This document shows positions 8,273 through 16,993 of a stretch of DNA of 64,000 bases, piece after piece. The stretch is from Chryseobacterium piperi (lineage in GTDB: Bacteria; Bacteroidota; Bacteroidia; Flavobacteriales; Weeksellaceae). The notes below the pieces were generated by a model. It was given only the letters and a program-made list of their open reading frames with translations. It made no database searches and was not told the DNA's origin. The position numbers were made by a program, and so were the translations under genes. Location of the stretch: contig NZ_CP023049.2 in assembly GCF_002285635.2 (NCBI RefSeq), forward strand, positions 1,488,001-1,552,000, in the 5' to 3' direction. Numbering within the stretch: position 1 is the first letter of the stretch; the number at the start of each line of letters is the position of its first letter.

Positions 8273-9214
8273 TTAGTGTAGCTCAGCCAGATACTTTTCA
8301 GCATCCATTGCTGCCATACATCCACTTCCTGCTGCTGTAATTGCTTGTCTGTAGATATGATCCTGAACATCTCCAGCAGCAAAAACTCCTGGTAAATTTG
8401 TTCTTGTAGATCCTTTTTCAGTTAAAATATATCCATTTTCATCCAGATTGATCTGTCCTGCAAAAATACCTGTATTTGGAGTGTGACCGATCGCAATAAA
8501 AATTCCATGGACATCAACTGTAGATTTTTCCTGAGTTTGGTTATTGATAACCACCGCTCTTTCTACTAAATTATTTTCACCTTCAATACCAATTAATTCA
8601 TGGTGAAATTTCACTTCAATATTGGGTGTATTCTGTACTCTGTGGATCATTGCTTTTGAAGCTCTGAACTCATTCTTTCTTACCAACATCGTCACTTTAT
8701 TAACTAATTTAGCAAGATAAGTAGCCTCTTCTGCTGCTGTATCTCCCGCTCCTACTACCACAACATCTTTTCCTCTGTAGAAAAATCCATCACAAGTAGC
8801 ACATGCAGAAACCCCACCGCCATTATATTTTTTCTCATCATCAAGACCTAAATACTTTGCAGTAGCTCCAGTAGAAATAATTACAGTCTTAGCAAGGATT
8901 TCTTTGTTTCCGGCAAATAATTTGTGAACACCACCTACTTCTTTAGAAAACTCCACTCGGGTGATCATTTCATAATGAACTTTGGTATCAAATCTTTCTG
9001 CCTGTTTTTGCAAATCCATCATCATTTCAGGACCTGTAATACCAGCAGGATATCCCGGAAAGTTATCAACCTCCGTTGTTGTTGTTAATTGCCCGCCCGG
9101 CTCTAAACCTGTATACAATTCAGGTTTCAGGTCTGCTCTTGCTGCATAAATTGCCGCTGTGAAGCCAGATGGCCCTGATCCAACTATTACACAATCTAAA
9201 ATGTTTTGCTCCAT
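8273..9214 (-). CDS. trxB: Thioredoxin-disulfide reductase
   Basis: The 313-residue flavoprotein has an N-terminal FAD motif (VIVGSGPSGFTAAIYAARA), the redox-active CATC (Cys138, Cys141), the NADPH-binding VVVVGAGDTAAEEATYL, and a C-terminal GVFAAGDVQDHIYRQAITAAGSGCMAAMDAEKYL. This is the complete low-molecular-weight TrxB arrangement: it moves electrons from NADPH to thioredoxin in the cytosol. It is monocistronic with its own terminator. The stretch upstream to holA (9215-9512) has no gene and holds word-like repeats. Confidence 0.96.
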   Translation of the reverse strand: MEQNILDCVIVGSGPSGFTAAIYAARADLKPELYTGLEPGGQLTTTTEVDNFPGYPAGITGPEMMMDLQKQAERFDTKVHYEMITRVEFSKEVGGVHKLFAGNKEILAKTVIISTGATAKYLGLDDEKKYNGGGVSACATCDGFFYRGKDVVVVGAGDTAAEEATYLAKLVNKVTMLVRKNEFRASKAMIHRVQNTPNIEVKFHHELIGIEGENNLVERAVVINNQTQEKSTVDVHGIFIAIGHTPNTGIFAGQINLDENGYILTEKGSTRTNLPGVFAAGDVQDHIYRQAITAAGSGCMAAMDAEKYLAELH

Positions 9215-9373
9215 AATTTACTTTTCAAAAAGATTAAAATTAAAGTTCGCTAATTTCGTAATTTTTACTATTTTATTAAAAGAATTTTAATGATACTTGT
9301 CAATAATCAATATGTGAACTGTCGATTATGGTTGTAGATGGTTGTGGCTGAGGGATTAAAGGCTGTTTTTATG

Positions 9374-9410
9374 GCGGATTCGTAAAATCGCAGATTCGCA
9401 AAATTGCTTA
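9374..9410. repeat. Word-like intergenic repeat (GATTCGTAAAATCGCA units)
   Basis: Short units such as GATTCGTAAAATCGC and GATTCGCAAAATTGC follow each other in the trxB-holA gap. Similar units occur at 25807-25862, 30598-30637, 31880-31985 and 35400-35475, always between genes. Confidence 0.5.
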
Positions 9411-9512
9411 ATTGAAAGCTTCCTGATTTGATTACAGAACCATTAATTACTCTTTCTACTCTCAAACGTCTACACACCAACTCTCAAACTCTAAAACACT
9501 CCCACTCAAACC

Positions 9513-10550
9513 CTACACCTTCATTTTAATCTTGTCCACATTGATAATTTTATACACCAATTCTTTGATCAATTCACCTTCACTCATATTAACAGCTCCC
9601 AAACCTTTTCCTTTCATATCGAATTCCCTTAAAATAGAAACCACCCTTGTGGCATGTTTCAAGGGATACAGTCTTGCGCTCTCAGCATAATCTTTAATAA
9701 AATAAGGATTGATTCCCATTTGTGAAGCAATAACTTGCGGAGGCTGCCCAGCCATGGTCTGATAAATAATAATGTTGGAGAAATAGTTATATAAGCTTGC
9801 CAGCATCATAACAAAAGGGTTATTTTTAGGATTTTTACCCATAAAATGAGCTATTTTAAATGCTGCGTTAGCATTTTTTGTTCCTAAGGCCTTCTGTAAT
9901 TCGAAAACATTATATTCCTTACTGATTCCGATATGGTTTTCAATGATGGTTCCGTCCAGGACTTCACCTTCTTTAAGAATAATTTTTAACTTCCCCAGTT
10001 CATTGGCAATTCTTGAAAGATCATTTCCAAGATATTCAGCTAAAAGGTGAGAAATATTCGGAGCTGTTTTAATCTTCAACTTGCTACATTCATCAGCAAT
10101 CCATTTCGGAAGATTATTTTCCCTGATCGATTCACTGAGGAAAAGCGCTTTGGCTTTATCCAAAGCTTTCGTCACTTTCTTCCTGCTGTCCAGTTTTTTA
10201 TGCTTGTGTGCAAAAACCAGTACCGTTGATGGAACCGGATTTTCAACATAGGCTTCAAGAATCCTGTTTTCTTCCTCATTAAGTTTCAGATCCTGAGCCT
10301 CTTTTACGATAATGACCTGCTTATCTCCCATCATAGGAAACTGTCTTGCCAAAGAAAGAACCTCTTGGTAAGAAGTGTCTTTTCCGTAAGTCACCGTTTG
10401 ATTAAAAGCCTTTTCATCTTCTTCTAAAAACTCATGTTCAAGAGCTTTTACGGCAACATCAATAAAGTAGGGTTCATCTCCGTGGAAAAAATAAATCGGT
10501 AAAACTTCTTTATTTTTAATATTTTTGAGGATTAAATCTAATTCTTTCAT
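9513..10550 (-). CDS. holA: DNA polymerase III subunit delta
   Basis: The 345-residue protein has the HolA layout: an N-terminal degenerate AAA+ segment (LPIYFFHGDEPYFIDVAVKALE), the QVIIVKEAQDLK strand, VLVFAHKHKKLD, the middle LAEYLGNDLSRIANELGKL (conserved in delta subunits), and the C-terminal collar domain with SLYNYFSNIIIYQTMAG. Delta loads the beta clamp as part of the clamp-loader complex. Its start codon lies 6 nt from that of the divergent HsdR-N-like gene, so its promoter must overlap that coding region. Confidence 0.92.
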   Translation of the reverse strand: MKELDLILKNIKNKEVLPIYFFHGDEPYFIDVAVKALEHEFLEEDEKAFNQTVTYGKDTSYQEVLSLARQFPMMGDKQVIIVKEAQDLKLNEEENRILEAYVENPVPSTVLVFAHKHKKLDSRKKVTKALDKAKALFLSESIRENNLPKWIADECSKLKIKTAPNISHLLAEYLGNDLSRIANELGKLKIILKEGEVLDGTIIENHIGISKEYNVFELQKALGTKNANAAFKIAHFMGKNPKNNPFVMMLASLYNYFSNIIIYQTMAGQPPQVIASQMGINPYFIKDYAESARLYPLKHATRVVSILREFDMKGKGLGAVNMSEGELIKELVYKIINVDKIKMKV

Positions 10551-10556
10551 CTTTTA

Positions 10557-10991
10557 ATGGAACTTCCAAAACTGAATTTTCAGGAAACTTTTGATTTTAA
10601 ATTCAAGAAAGACAAAGATAAGTTTTTTATTTATGATTTAGTTCGTAAAACTTACCTTTTGCTTACCCCTGAAGAATGGGTGAGACAACATTGGATACAT
10701 TATTATCTTACCGTAAAATCTTATTCCGTATCTGCATTGATCACGGAAAAAAAGATCGTATTAAATGGCCTAACCAAACGAGTAGACCTACTTATTACAG
10801 AAAAAACCCAGCCAAAAATACTGATTGAGTGCAAGGCTCCTCATATTAAATTAACGGAAAAAACATTTGAGCAAACGGCAAGGTACAACTCGATTATTGG
10901 CGCAAAAGAAATTATTCTAACAAACGGTCTTCAACATATCAATGCCTATTTTGAAAATGACCAGTATCAGTTTTATAAAGCGAATAATTAA
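10557..10991 (+). CDS. HsdR N-terminal-like (type I restriction endonuclease R fold) protein
   Basis: The 144-residue protein corresponds to the HSDR_N domain alone. PEEWVRQHWIHYYL is followed by a PD-(D/E)xK-like core: DLLITEKTQPKILIECKAPHIKL (Asp, then E-x-K in IECKA) and the typical TFEQTARYNSIIGAKEIILTNG. There are no helicase, HsdM or HsdS genes nearby, so it is not a restriction system; such short proteins are common in Bacteroidota next to holA. A nuclease-like fold is supported by motif, but activity is unknown. A TATTTTTG box at 10520-10527, inside the holA coding region, may be its promoter. Confidence 0.85.
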   Translation: MELPKLNFQETFDFKFKKDKDKFFIYDLVRKTYLLLTPEEWVRQHWIHYYLTVKSYSVSALITEKKIVLNGLTKRVDLLITEKTQPKILIECKAPHIKLTEKTFEQTARYNSIIGAKEIILTNGLQHINAYFENDQYQFYKANN

Positions 10992-11247
10992 TAAGTCCAT
11001 TATTGTTAAGAATACCTTTATAGACATATGTTTTAGTTAACTAATAATTCACAATTTTTAAATACATCTGATAGGTCATATGATTTTAAATTTCTATAAA
11101 TTTAAGGTACTTTAATTAAAGCCATAAACAAGGTACATAAGCATTTTGAAAACCTTTAATTTTCATCTTATATAACCTTCTCAAAATAGCAAACATAAAA
11201 AACTTTTATGTCTTTTGCAGTTAAATAATAATAATTCAATAATTACT

Positions 11248-11862
11248 ATGAGCATCAAGAACATTATATTTGATTTCGGAGGCGTTTTAATGGATTGGAA
11301 TCCCAGATATTTTTTCAAAGATTATTTCAATGATGATGATAAAATGGAATATTTTCTGACTCATATTGCCCAATCGGAATGGAATGAAGAACAAGACAGA
11401 GGAAGAAGCCTTGTTGAGGGGACAGAAATACAGGTTCAAAAATTTCCGGATTGGGAAAAAGAGCTCAGAGCCTACTACGACAATTGGCATGTCATGCTTA
11501 AAAGCGATATCCCACAAAATGTAGAAGTTCTGAAAAAATTGAGCAAAACCAATTATCATTTGTATGGTCTAACCAACTGGTCTGAAGAAACATTTCCCTA
11601 CGCTTTGGAGAACTATGATTTTTTCCAGCTTTTCGATGGTAAGATTGTTGTTTCAGGAACCGAAAAGTTCATCAAGCCAGATCCTAAAATATGGCACATC
11701 TTACTGGAACGATATGGAATTCAGGCAAAGGAGTCTATTTTTATCGACGATAATCCTAAGAATATCGAAATGGCAAAGGAATTACGATTTCATACCATTC
11801 GGGTTTATCCAGAAACCAATTTACGACAAGAGCTTATCCATTTGGGTGTAAGATTAGAATAA
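11248..11862 (+). CDS. HAD family phosphatase
   Basis: From the ATG at 11248 the protein has 204 residues. It has HAD motif I as IIFDFGGVLMDW, where the second Asp of DxD is replaced by Gly as in the YihX/epoxide-hydrolase-like subfamily. Motif II is the LTNWS segment, motif III is the Lys of EKFIKPDPKIW, and motif IV is FIDDNPKNIEMA. It is likely a cytosolic sugar-phosphate phosphatase, substrate unknown. Eleven upstream in-frame residues (from 11215) look random and were left out. Confidence 0.88.
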   Translation: MSIKNIIFDFGGVLMDWNPRYFFKDYFNDDDKMEYFLTHIAQSEWNEEQDRGRSLVEGTEIQVQKFPDWEKELRAYYDNWHVMLKSDIPQNVEVLKKLSKTNYHLYGLTNWSEETFPYALENYDFFQLFDGKIVVSGTEKFIKPDPKIWHILLERYGIQAKESIFIDDNPKNIEMAKELRFHTIRVYPETNLRQELIHLGVRLE

Positions 11863-12038
11863 CCCATTCAGAATAAAATTTTATTAATCCTCATTATAAG
11901 TTATTTTTATTAATTTAGATGGGGATTTTTACATCCTGCCATTGTAAACCGAAGGTGAACTACTTTAAGACCTTTCATTTAACTTTCGGTAACCGATGCA
12001 ATCTTATATACATATACACCATTACTAAATAACAAAAT

Positions 12039-12782
12039 ATGATACGTTCAATCTTATTAACTACCCTATTGATGACATCCGGAGTTTTATTCAGCCAAAA
12101 GCTTACAACAGTTTCTTATAAAGATGGTTCACAAAAGCTGAATGGATTGATCACGTCCAATGCAGGGAAAAAGCTCCCTGGCGTATTAATATTACCGGCA
12201 TGGAAAGGAATTGATGAAGAAGCCAAAACTGCGGCATTAGAGCTTGAAAAACAAGGTTATATTGCTTTTATAGCTGATATTTACGGAGAAGGAAACATCC
12301 CGGCTAACAATGATACAGCAGGAAAAACAGCAGGTCACTACAAACAAAACTATACAGAATACCAAAAACGTATTTCATTAGCATTGGAAGAGCTTAAGAA
12401 AAATGGTGCTGTCTCCAATAAGTTAGCAGTTATTGGATATTGTTTTGGTGGAACAGGAGCATTAGAAGTTGCCAGAGCAAATATGCCCGTAGCAGGAGTG
12501 GTTTCTATTCATGGAAGTATTGGAAAAGATCAGACCAGGAAAAACGGAGCAATATCTACAAAGATGTTAATTGAAAATCCGGCTGATGACAAAGGTGTTA
12601 CTCAGCAAGATTATGACAACCTGGTCAAAGAAATGAATGAGGGAAATGCAGATTGGCAAATTATAACCTATGCGCATTCCAAACACACTTTCACGGATCC
12701 GAAGTCTCCCGATTACAATGAAGTAATGGCTAAAAGAGCCTGGAATCATACATTGATATTTTTGAACGAGGTTTTGAAATAG
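12039..12782 (+). CDS. Exported dienelactone hydrolase family protein
   Basis: The 247-residue protein starts with a signal peptide (IRSILLTTLLMTSGVLFS then Gln20). The dienelactone-hydrolase core follows: LPGVLILPAWKGIDEEAK, FIADIYGEG, and the nucleophile elbow VIGYCFGGTGALEVAR, where the nucleophile is Cys as in classical DLH. The catalytic Asp is probably in ENPADDKGVT and the His in YAHSKHTFTDP. Periplasmic location and substrate are inferred. It is a single-gene unit with a terminator 35 nt downstream. Confidence 0.87.
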   Translation: MIRSILLTTLLMTSGVLFSQKLTTVSYKDGSQKLNGLITSNAGKKLPGVLILPAWKGIDEEAKTAALELEKQGYIAFIADIYGEGNIPANNDTAGKTAGHYKQNYTEYQKRISLALEELKKNGAVSNKLAVIGYCFGGTGALEVARANMPVAGVVSIHGSIGKDQTRKNGAISTKMLIENPADDKGVTQQDYDNLVKEMNEGNADWQIITYAHSKHTFTDPKSPDYNEVMAKRAWNHTLIFLNEVLK

Positions 12783-12816
12783 ATAAACTACTTCTATTTA
12801 AATTCTATAATTAGAG

Positions 12817-12843
12817 AAAGGTGAGCGTAAAAGCCCACCTTTT
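12817..12843 (+). terminator. Terminator after the dienelactone hydrolase gene
   Basis: AAAGGTGAGC (12817-12826) pairs with GCCCACCTTT (12833-12842), with one mismatch and a short A-rich loop, followed by T. Confidence 0.75.
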
Positions 12844-12872
12844 ATGTTTAAGGTTTTTTTGAATGGTATAAA

Positions 12873-13250
12873 TTATTTAGCTTCTAATTCAACGCTATAC
12901 TCTTTGGGAGAATATTTAATAAATGAGCCTGTTGCTAAATCGATTCCAATACCAATAGCACCACCAAGAAGAATGTTTACTAGTGTTACCGGATTAAAAG
13001 TCTTAGTCAACTTTACCTCTTTATTGCCAAAACCTTCTTTTTCAAATGTAACGGTCTGTTTTCCTAATCCTCGTGAGATAGGTGCAACGCAAGGAGTAGT
13101 GCATTTTTCAACTCCTTTATGAATCACTTTAGCCCCTTCAGGATTTGAATTAAAAGATACCTTATCCGTAGTTCCGGTAAAAATAGTTGCACATGAAGTA
13201 GTAGAAAGTACCATTACTGACAATAATACAATAGATAATTTATTTCTCAT
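12873..13250 (-). CDS. Lipoprotein with PEGA-like domain
   Basis: A 125-residue protein with a lipoprotein signal (VLSTTSC, lipidation Cys near residue 20), then TDKVSFNSNPEGAKVIHKG, which is PEGA-like (SxPxGAxV), and KQTVTFEKEGFGNKEV. A hydrophobic Gly-rich stretch (LVNILLGGAIGIGIDLATG) follows and may insert into or rest on a membrane. Similar small lipoproteins are common in Gram-negatives, sometimes tied to surface glycan or stress genes; no such context exists here. Function unknown. Confidence 0.72.
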   Translation of the reverse strand: MRNKLSIVLLSVMVLSTTSCATIFTGTTDKVSFNSNPEGAKVIHKGVEKCTTPCVAPISRGLGKQTVTFEKEGFGNKEVKLTKTFNPVTLVNILLGGAIGIGIDLATGSFIKYSPKEYSVELEAK

Positions 13251-13383
13251 AGATCGATTTTTAAAGCGGCGAATTTACAAATAATCTTTATATAAAAAAT
13301 AACCTCAATAATTGAAGTTATTTATATCTCTATGATTTCAATGAAATTCATTTCTATCATTGCCGTTATTATAGAAAGAAAGT

Positions 13384-13743
13384 CTATTCTTCCCTATTCA
13401 CAAGATCAATGGAAAAAGCAGGGAGACAAATAGCAATATATTCACAGGGCTCTGTAAAAGGATTGCTATATCGTACCCTTGCACCTTTCTCTACCAGGAT
13501 ACTTTGTCCCTTTTCTAGTGTGATTACCTCTCCATCTATTTCGAATTGTTTTTTACCTGAAATAATAATTGTGAATTCATCAAACTGTGGAGTCTGATGA
13601 GGCTCGCTCCAATCAGGAGGAGCTACCATATGAGCAATGGATACATTGGAATTTTGGGTGGAATTTCCCCAGTGCTCTTCAATCAATTTTCCATCTGTGG
13701 TAGGAACTACAAAAGGAGATTTCTGAATTTTATATTTTTTCAT
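13384..13743 (-). CDS. Cupin domain-containing protein
   Basis: The 119-residue protein is a single cupin barrel. The first cupin motif region is SEPHQTPQFDEFTIIISGKKQFEIDGE, with His, Gln and Glu as possible metal ligands, and the second part is LEKGQSILVEKGARVRYSNPFTEPCEYIAICLPAF. It may bind a metal and act as an isomerase or sensor; unknown. Its start overlaps the GNAT stop by 4 nt (ATGA), so the two are translationally coupled as the last genes of the DUF2911-GNAT-cupin operon. Confidence 0.85.
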   Translation of the reverse strand: MKKYKIQKSPFVVPTTDGKLIEEHWGNSTQNSNVSIAHMVAPPDWSEPHQTPQFDEFTIIISGKKQFEIDGEVITLEKGQSILVEKGARVRYSNPFTEPCEYIAICLPAFSIDLVNREE

Positions 13744-14270
13744 TCCAGCCAGTTTTCTTTTTTAATTTCATATACAAAATTCGTTCTGGTGGGTTCTGCA
13801 AAATAAGCAACTTCCTCTTCTCTGATTTTATCTCCGCCTAACCTTTCCAGTGCAATTTGAGAACGAAGGTTTTCCTTTCCAATATGAAAATGAACTTTGT
13901 CTACAAACTGAAAGATATAATCAAGCATTAGCTTCTTCACCTTTGGATTAACTCCTTTTCCCCAGGATTTGGTTCCATAGAAAGTATATCCGATAAATAT
14001 GCTGTTATCTGCTTCATCAAAATCATAATAACGGCTACTTCCCAATATATCGCCGGAAGTTTTATCCATGATTTTAAAAGCTCCTTTGCTTTCAATAGCT
14101 CCTCTGAAAAAGTTTTCAAAAACCTCTCTTTTATATCGGTCTTTATTAGGGTGTTGTTCCCATACTTTTGGATCGGAAGCCACTTCGTATACAGATTCAA
14201 AATCCCCTTCTTGTAAGGGGATTAATTGAAATTCTTTATCTTCTAAAATAGGTTGAATAGAAAAATTCAT
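13740..14270 (-). CDS. GNAT family N-acetyltransferase (RimJ/RimL-like)
   Basis: The 176-residue protein has the acetyltransferase fold typical of the RimJ/L group: FQLIPLQEGDFESVYEVASDPKVWEQHP at the start, GSSRYYDFDEADNSIFIGYTFYGTKSWGKGVNPKVKKLMLDYIF with the acetyl-CoA loop region, and VHFHIGKENLRSQIALERLGG near the end. These enzymes acetylate N-termini, amino acids or small amines; the target is unknown. It starts 5 nt after the DUF2911 stop and overlaps the cupin gene, indicating an operon. Confidence 0.86.
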   Translation of the reverse strand: MNFSIQPILEDKEFQLIPLQEGDFESVYEVASDPKVWEQHPNKDRYKREVFENFFRGAIESKGAFKIMDKTSGDILGSSRYYDFDEADNSIFIGYTFYGTKSWGKGVNPKVKKLMLDYIFQFVDKVHFHIGKENLRSQIALERLGGDKIREEEVAYFAEPTRTNFVYEIKKENWLE

Positions 14271-14275
14271 GAGTC

Positions 14276-14881
14276 TTAGCTTTTTGCTTTAGCAGCGTCA
14301 GTTTCTATTTTTTTGATTTCTTTAAGCTTATCGGAAATTTTGATTACGGCATCTAATTTTGCAGGTTTCAAAGCAACTTCTGCCTCAGCCATATCCCATT
14401 TGATTACTAAATTCCCAGAGTTTTCATCGGTTGGATTTAATGTAATCTCAAACCATTCCTGCTTATCTGCTAATTTGTTAACAGGTACAGTAACATCTAC
14501 CACATCTTGTTTTGGATCATAGGTATAAGCTCCCCATTGCTGGAAATCTTTATTCAGAATCACTTTCCATTCCTTTTCTGTAGGTATGATAAATAATCCA
14601 TATGTTCCTGCAGGAACTGTTTTACCACCAAAGTTTACAGATTGTCCGAATGTAATTTTTGTAGAGGAGTTAGCTCCCGCTCTCCAAACCTGTCCGTAAG
14701 GAACTAGCTCACCGAAAATCTTACGGCCTTTTACTCCCGGTCTTCCGTAATCAATGCTGATTTTAGACATAGAGAATTGCTGTTCTACCTTTTGGCGCGG
14801 ACTTGCAGCCGGTACTGAATAATCCTGTGCGAAACCTAAAGCTGAAGCTGATATGCAAAGTGCAAATAATAACTTTTTCAC
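14276..14881 (-). CDS. DUF2911 domain-containing exported protein
   Basis: Using the GTG at 14881 gives about 201 residues beginning KKLLFALCISASALGFAQ, a good signal peptide; an ATG farther upstream (14923) would put 14 polar and aromatic residues before it. The DUF2911 hallmarks are ISIDYGRPGVKGRKIFG, VWRAGANSSTKITF, AGTYGLFIIPTEKEWKVILN and WGAYTYDPKQDVV. A TATTTTTA box at 14897-14904 on this strand lies just upstream of the GTG. The family is common in Bacteroidota, exported, and of unknown function. It heads an operon with GNAT and cupin genes. Confidence 0.87.
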   Translation of the reverse strand: MKKLLFALCISASALGFAQDYSVPAASPRQKVEQQFSMSKISIDYGRPGVKGRKIFGELVPYGQVWRAGANSSTKITFGQSVNFGGKTVPAGTYGLFIIPTEKEWKVILNKDFQQWGAYTYDPKQDVVDVTVPVNKLADKQEWFEITLNPTDENSGNLVIKWDMAEAEVALKPAKLDAVIKISDKLKEIKKIETDAAKAKS

Positions 14882-15034
14882 GTGTAAATTTTTGCCTAAA
14901 AATACGAAATCAAAACAAAACAACCTGCTTCAATGTCAATAATTTTTGCTTACTCCCAATCTTTTTATCTGTTCTAACAATGCTATGTAACAACAAAAAT
15001 GGAAGTAAAAAATTAATCCGCAGAAACGGTACAA

Positions 15035-16078
15035 TCAGAATAAAATGGCTTTCTCTAATTCCAATAATTTCTGCTTTCTCCAGATTCCGCCTGCATATCC
15101 TACCAGATCACCATTAGATCCGATCACACGATGACAGGGAACCAAAATTGCTATTTTATTAATTCCGTTGGCAGTTCCTACTGCTCGTATCGCTTTTGGA
15201 TTTCCCAGAAATTCTGATTGTTGTTTGTAGGTCCTGGTTTCACCCATTGGAATTTCCCTTAAAAGTTGCCATACTTTCTCCTGAAATTCCGTTCCGGTCA
15301 TGTACAACGGAACATCAAATGTTTTTCTCTTCGCTTCAAAATATTCTTTTAATTCATCTTCCAGCTGCTGGAAGTGTTTATTCTCGCCCTGTACGATCTC
15401 AGCATTTAATGCTTTGGATAATGCTATAAATTGCCTTTCCATATTTTTCCGGTCCGTAAACTCAAGTAAGCAAATACCCTCATCTACTGCACAGGCAAAC
15501 ATGGTTCCCAAAGGAGTTTCAATTCTTTTAAGGTCAATAATTCTTCGTATTCCGGTATTTTTAGGTGACACGCCTACTATATCTTTAAAACGTTCATTGA
15601 ACCCGCTTAAACTTTCATATCCTGAATCAAAAGCTGCACTTACAATGCTCTCCCCATTTTTTATTTTTTTGAAAGCTTTATTCATTCTCAGCTCCCTCTG
15701 AAAAGACTGAAATGTCATTCCATGATTTTTAAGAAACCAGCGGCGAACTTTTACCGGTTCAATATTTCTTTTCATAAGCTCTGCATCCTTAATTTTTAAA
15801 GACTCATTGTTTTGTAGCTCATCCAGTAATTCCTGTATGTATTCCGGTGTTTCATTCAGCTTTCCAAGAGGCTTACAAATTTTACAAGCTCGGTATCCCT
15901 GCTGCATGGCTTCTTCGACATCCAAAAAAAACTCTACATTTTCTTTCTTTGGTTTTCTTGCAGTACATGTTGGCCGGCAAAAAATACCGGTTGTTTTCAC
16001 CGCCATCCAGTAAATCCCCTCAAATGAGGAATCTTTATCCAGAGACGCCTGATACATTCTTTCTTCTGTCAGTTTCAT
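15035..16078 (-). CDS. ada: Bifunctional Ada: methylphosphotriester/O6-methylguanine-DNA methyltransferase and AraC-type activator
   Basis: The 347 residues give the complete Ada layout. The N-terminal zinc domain has Cys34, Cys38, Cys65 and Cys68 (FCRPTC and CKIC), with the same spacing as E. coli Ada, so Cys34 is the phosphotriester methyl acceptor. An AraC-like HTH follows (MTFQSFQRELRMNKAFK to AFDSGYESLSGFNERF). The C-terminal methyltransferase domain carries Cys315 in VPCHRVIG. It repairs alkylated DNA and, once methylated, should activate its own regulon. The next gene starts 2 nt upstream on the same strand, so the two are cotranscribed. Confidence 0.94.
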   Translation of the reverse strand: MKLTEERMYQASLDKDSSFEGIYWMAVKTTGIFCRPTCTARKPKKENVEFFLDVEEAMQQGYRACKICKPLGKLNETPEYIQELLDELQNNESLKIKDAELMKRNIEPVKVRRWFLKNHGMTFQSFQRELRMNKAFKKIKNGESIVSAAFDSGYESLSGFNERFKDIVGVSPKNTGIRRIIDLKRIETPLGTMFACAVDEGICLLEFTDRKNMERQFIALSKALNAEIVQGENKHFQQLEDELKEYFEAKRKTFDVPLYMTGTEFQEKVWQLLREIPMGETRTYKQQSEFLGNPKAIRAVGTANGINKIAILVPCHRVIGSNGDLVGYAGGIWRKQKLLELEKAILF

Positions 16079-16080
16079 GA

Positions 16081-16854
16081 TTACATAAAAATAGGTGAAA
16101 AGTTCTGTTGATCTATAATTTCCCGGCCTGCAGTTTCCAAATGATTATAAATATAACCATTTAAAAAATTACCCAGAGAAATTCTTCTAACTCCCAAATT
16201 CTTCAAGGTTTCAAAATCCGGAAGATCGGGCATACACATGACATTGACCGGTAGCTTCGTAGCACCCACCACCGTTTGAATATCCTGTTCAGCAGTTATA
16301 CAGGGAACAAAAATTCCATTTACCTCAATGGTTTCCAAAAGCTTTATTCTTTCCAGAGTTTCATTGAGCGGATTTTCGAGCCTCAACAAGAAGGGGTCAG
16401 TTCTCAGATTAATAAACATTTCAACATTCTGCTCTTTAAGCTTTGCCATTATCTCACCCAACCTATTATTAATAGCTCCTTTATCCAATATTTCCCTGGT
16501 TCCGTCAGCCACAATACTGTCTTCAATGTTAACACCAACGACTCCCATTGATGCCAGTTTTGAAATATTGGAAACAACCTCATCCGCATTATTGCCATAA
16601 CCGGCTTCCAAATCGACAGACAGAGGTAATGACACGGATTTCAATATTCTTTCAATAATATACAGGTATTCATCAAAGCTCATCTCTTCTCCATCTTCAT
16701 ACCCTAAACTGTGAGCTACCGCAGAACTTGAGGTTGCTATTGCTTTATATCCTAACCGTTCATATATTTTGGCACTTTGTGCATTCCAAACATTTCCTAT
16801 TAATAAAAGTTCATCCTGATGATGTAATTCTTTGAAAATCTGAGTATTTTTCAT
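16081..16854 (-). CDS. Isocitrate lyase/phosphoenolpyruvate mutase family protein
   Basis: The 257-residue protein matches the PEP mutase/ICL superfamily: LLIGNVWNAQSAKIYERLGY, then ATSSSAVAHSLGYEDGE, the metal-binding SVDLEAGYGNNADEVVSNI, VGVNIEDSIV, INLRTDPFL, and RRISLGNFLNG near the end. The usual KKCGH catalytic segment of true isocitrate lyases is absent, as expected for this subgroup. It may cleave or isomerise a carboxyphosphonate-like or 2-methylcitrate-like substrate; unknown. It lies directly upstream of ada, an association I have seen in related bacteria but cannot explain. Confidence 0.83.
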   Translation of the reverse strand: MKNTQIFKELHHQDELLLIGNVWNAQSAKIYERLGYKAIATSSSAVAHSLGYEDGEEMSFDEYLYIIERILKSVSLPLSVDLEAGYGNNADEVVSNISKLASMGVVGVNIEDSIVADGTREILDKGAINNRLGEIMAKLKEQNVEMFINLRTDPFLLRLENPLNETLERIKLLETIEVNGIFVPCITAEQDIQTVVGATKLPVNVMCMPDLPDFETLKNLGVRRISLGNFLNGYIYNHLETAGREIIDQQNFSPIFM

Positions 16855-16993
16855 TTTATTTTTTTATAAAATTACTCTAATTCGCGTTTTCTATGCAACC
16901 GAAAAATGGACAAGTATTTTTTAGTTCTTTTGGATTTCAAAAATAAAGGGTAATTTCCTGAATTAAAATTTTTGAACTTATAACCAATACAAA

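Noticed and set aside
10557..10991. A type I restriction-modification system
   Set aside because: Only an HSDR_N-like domain is present; no helicase domain, HsdM or HsdS is nearby.
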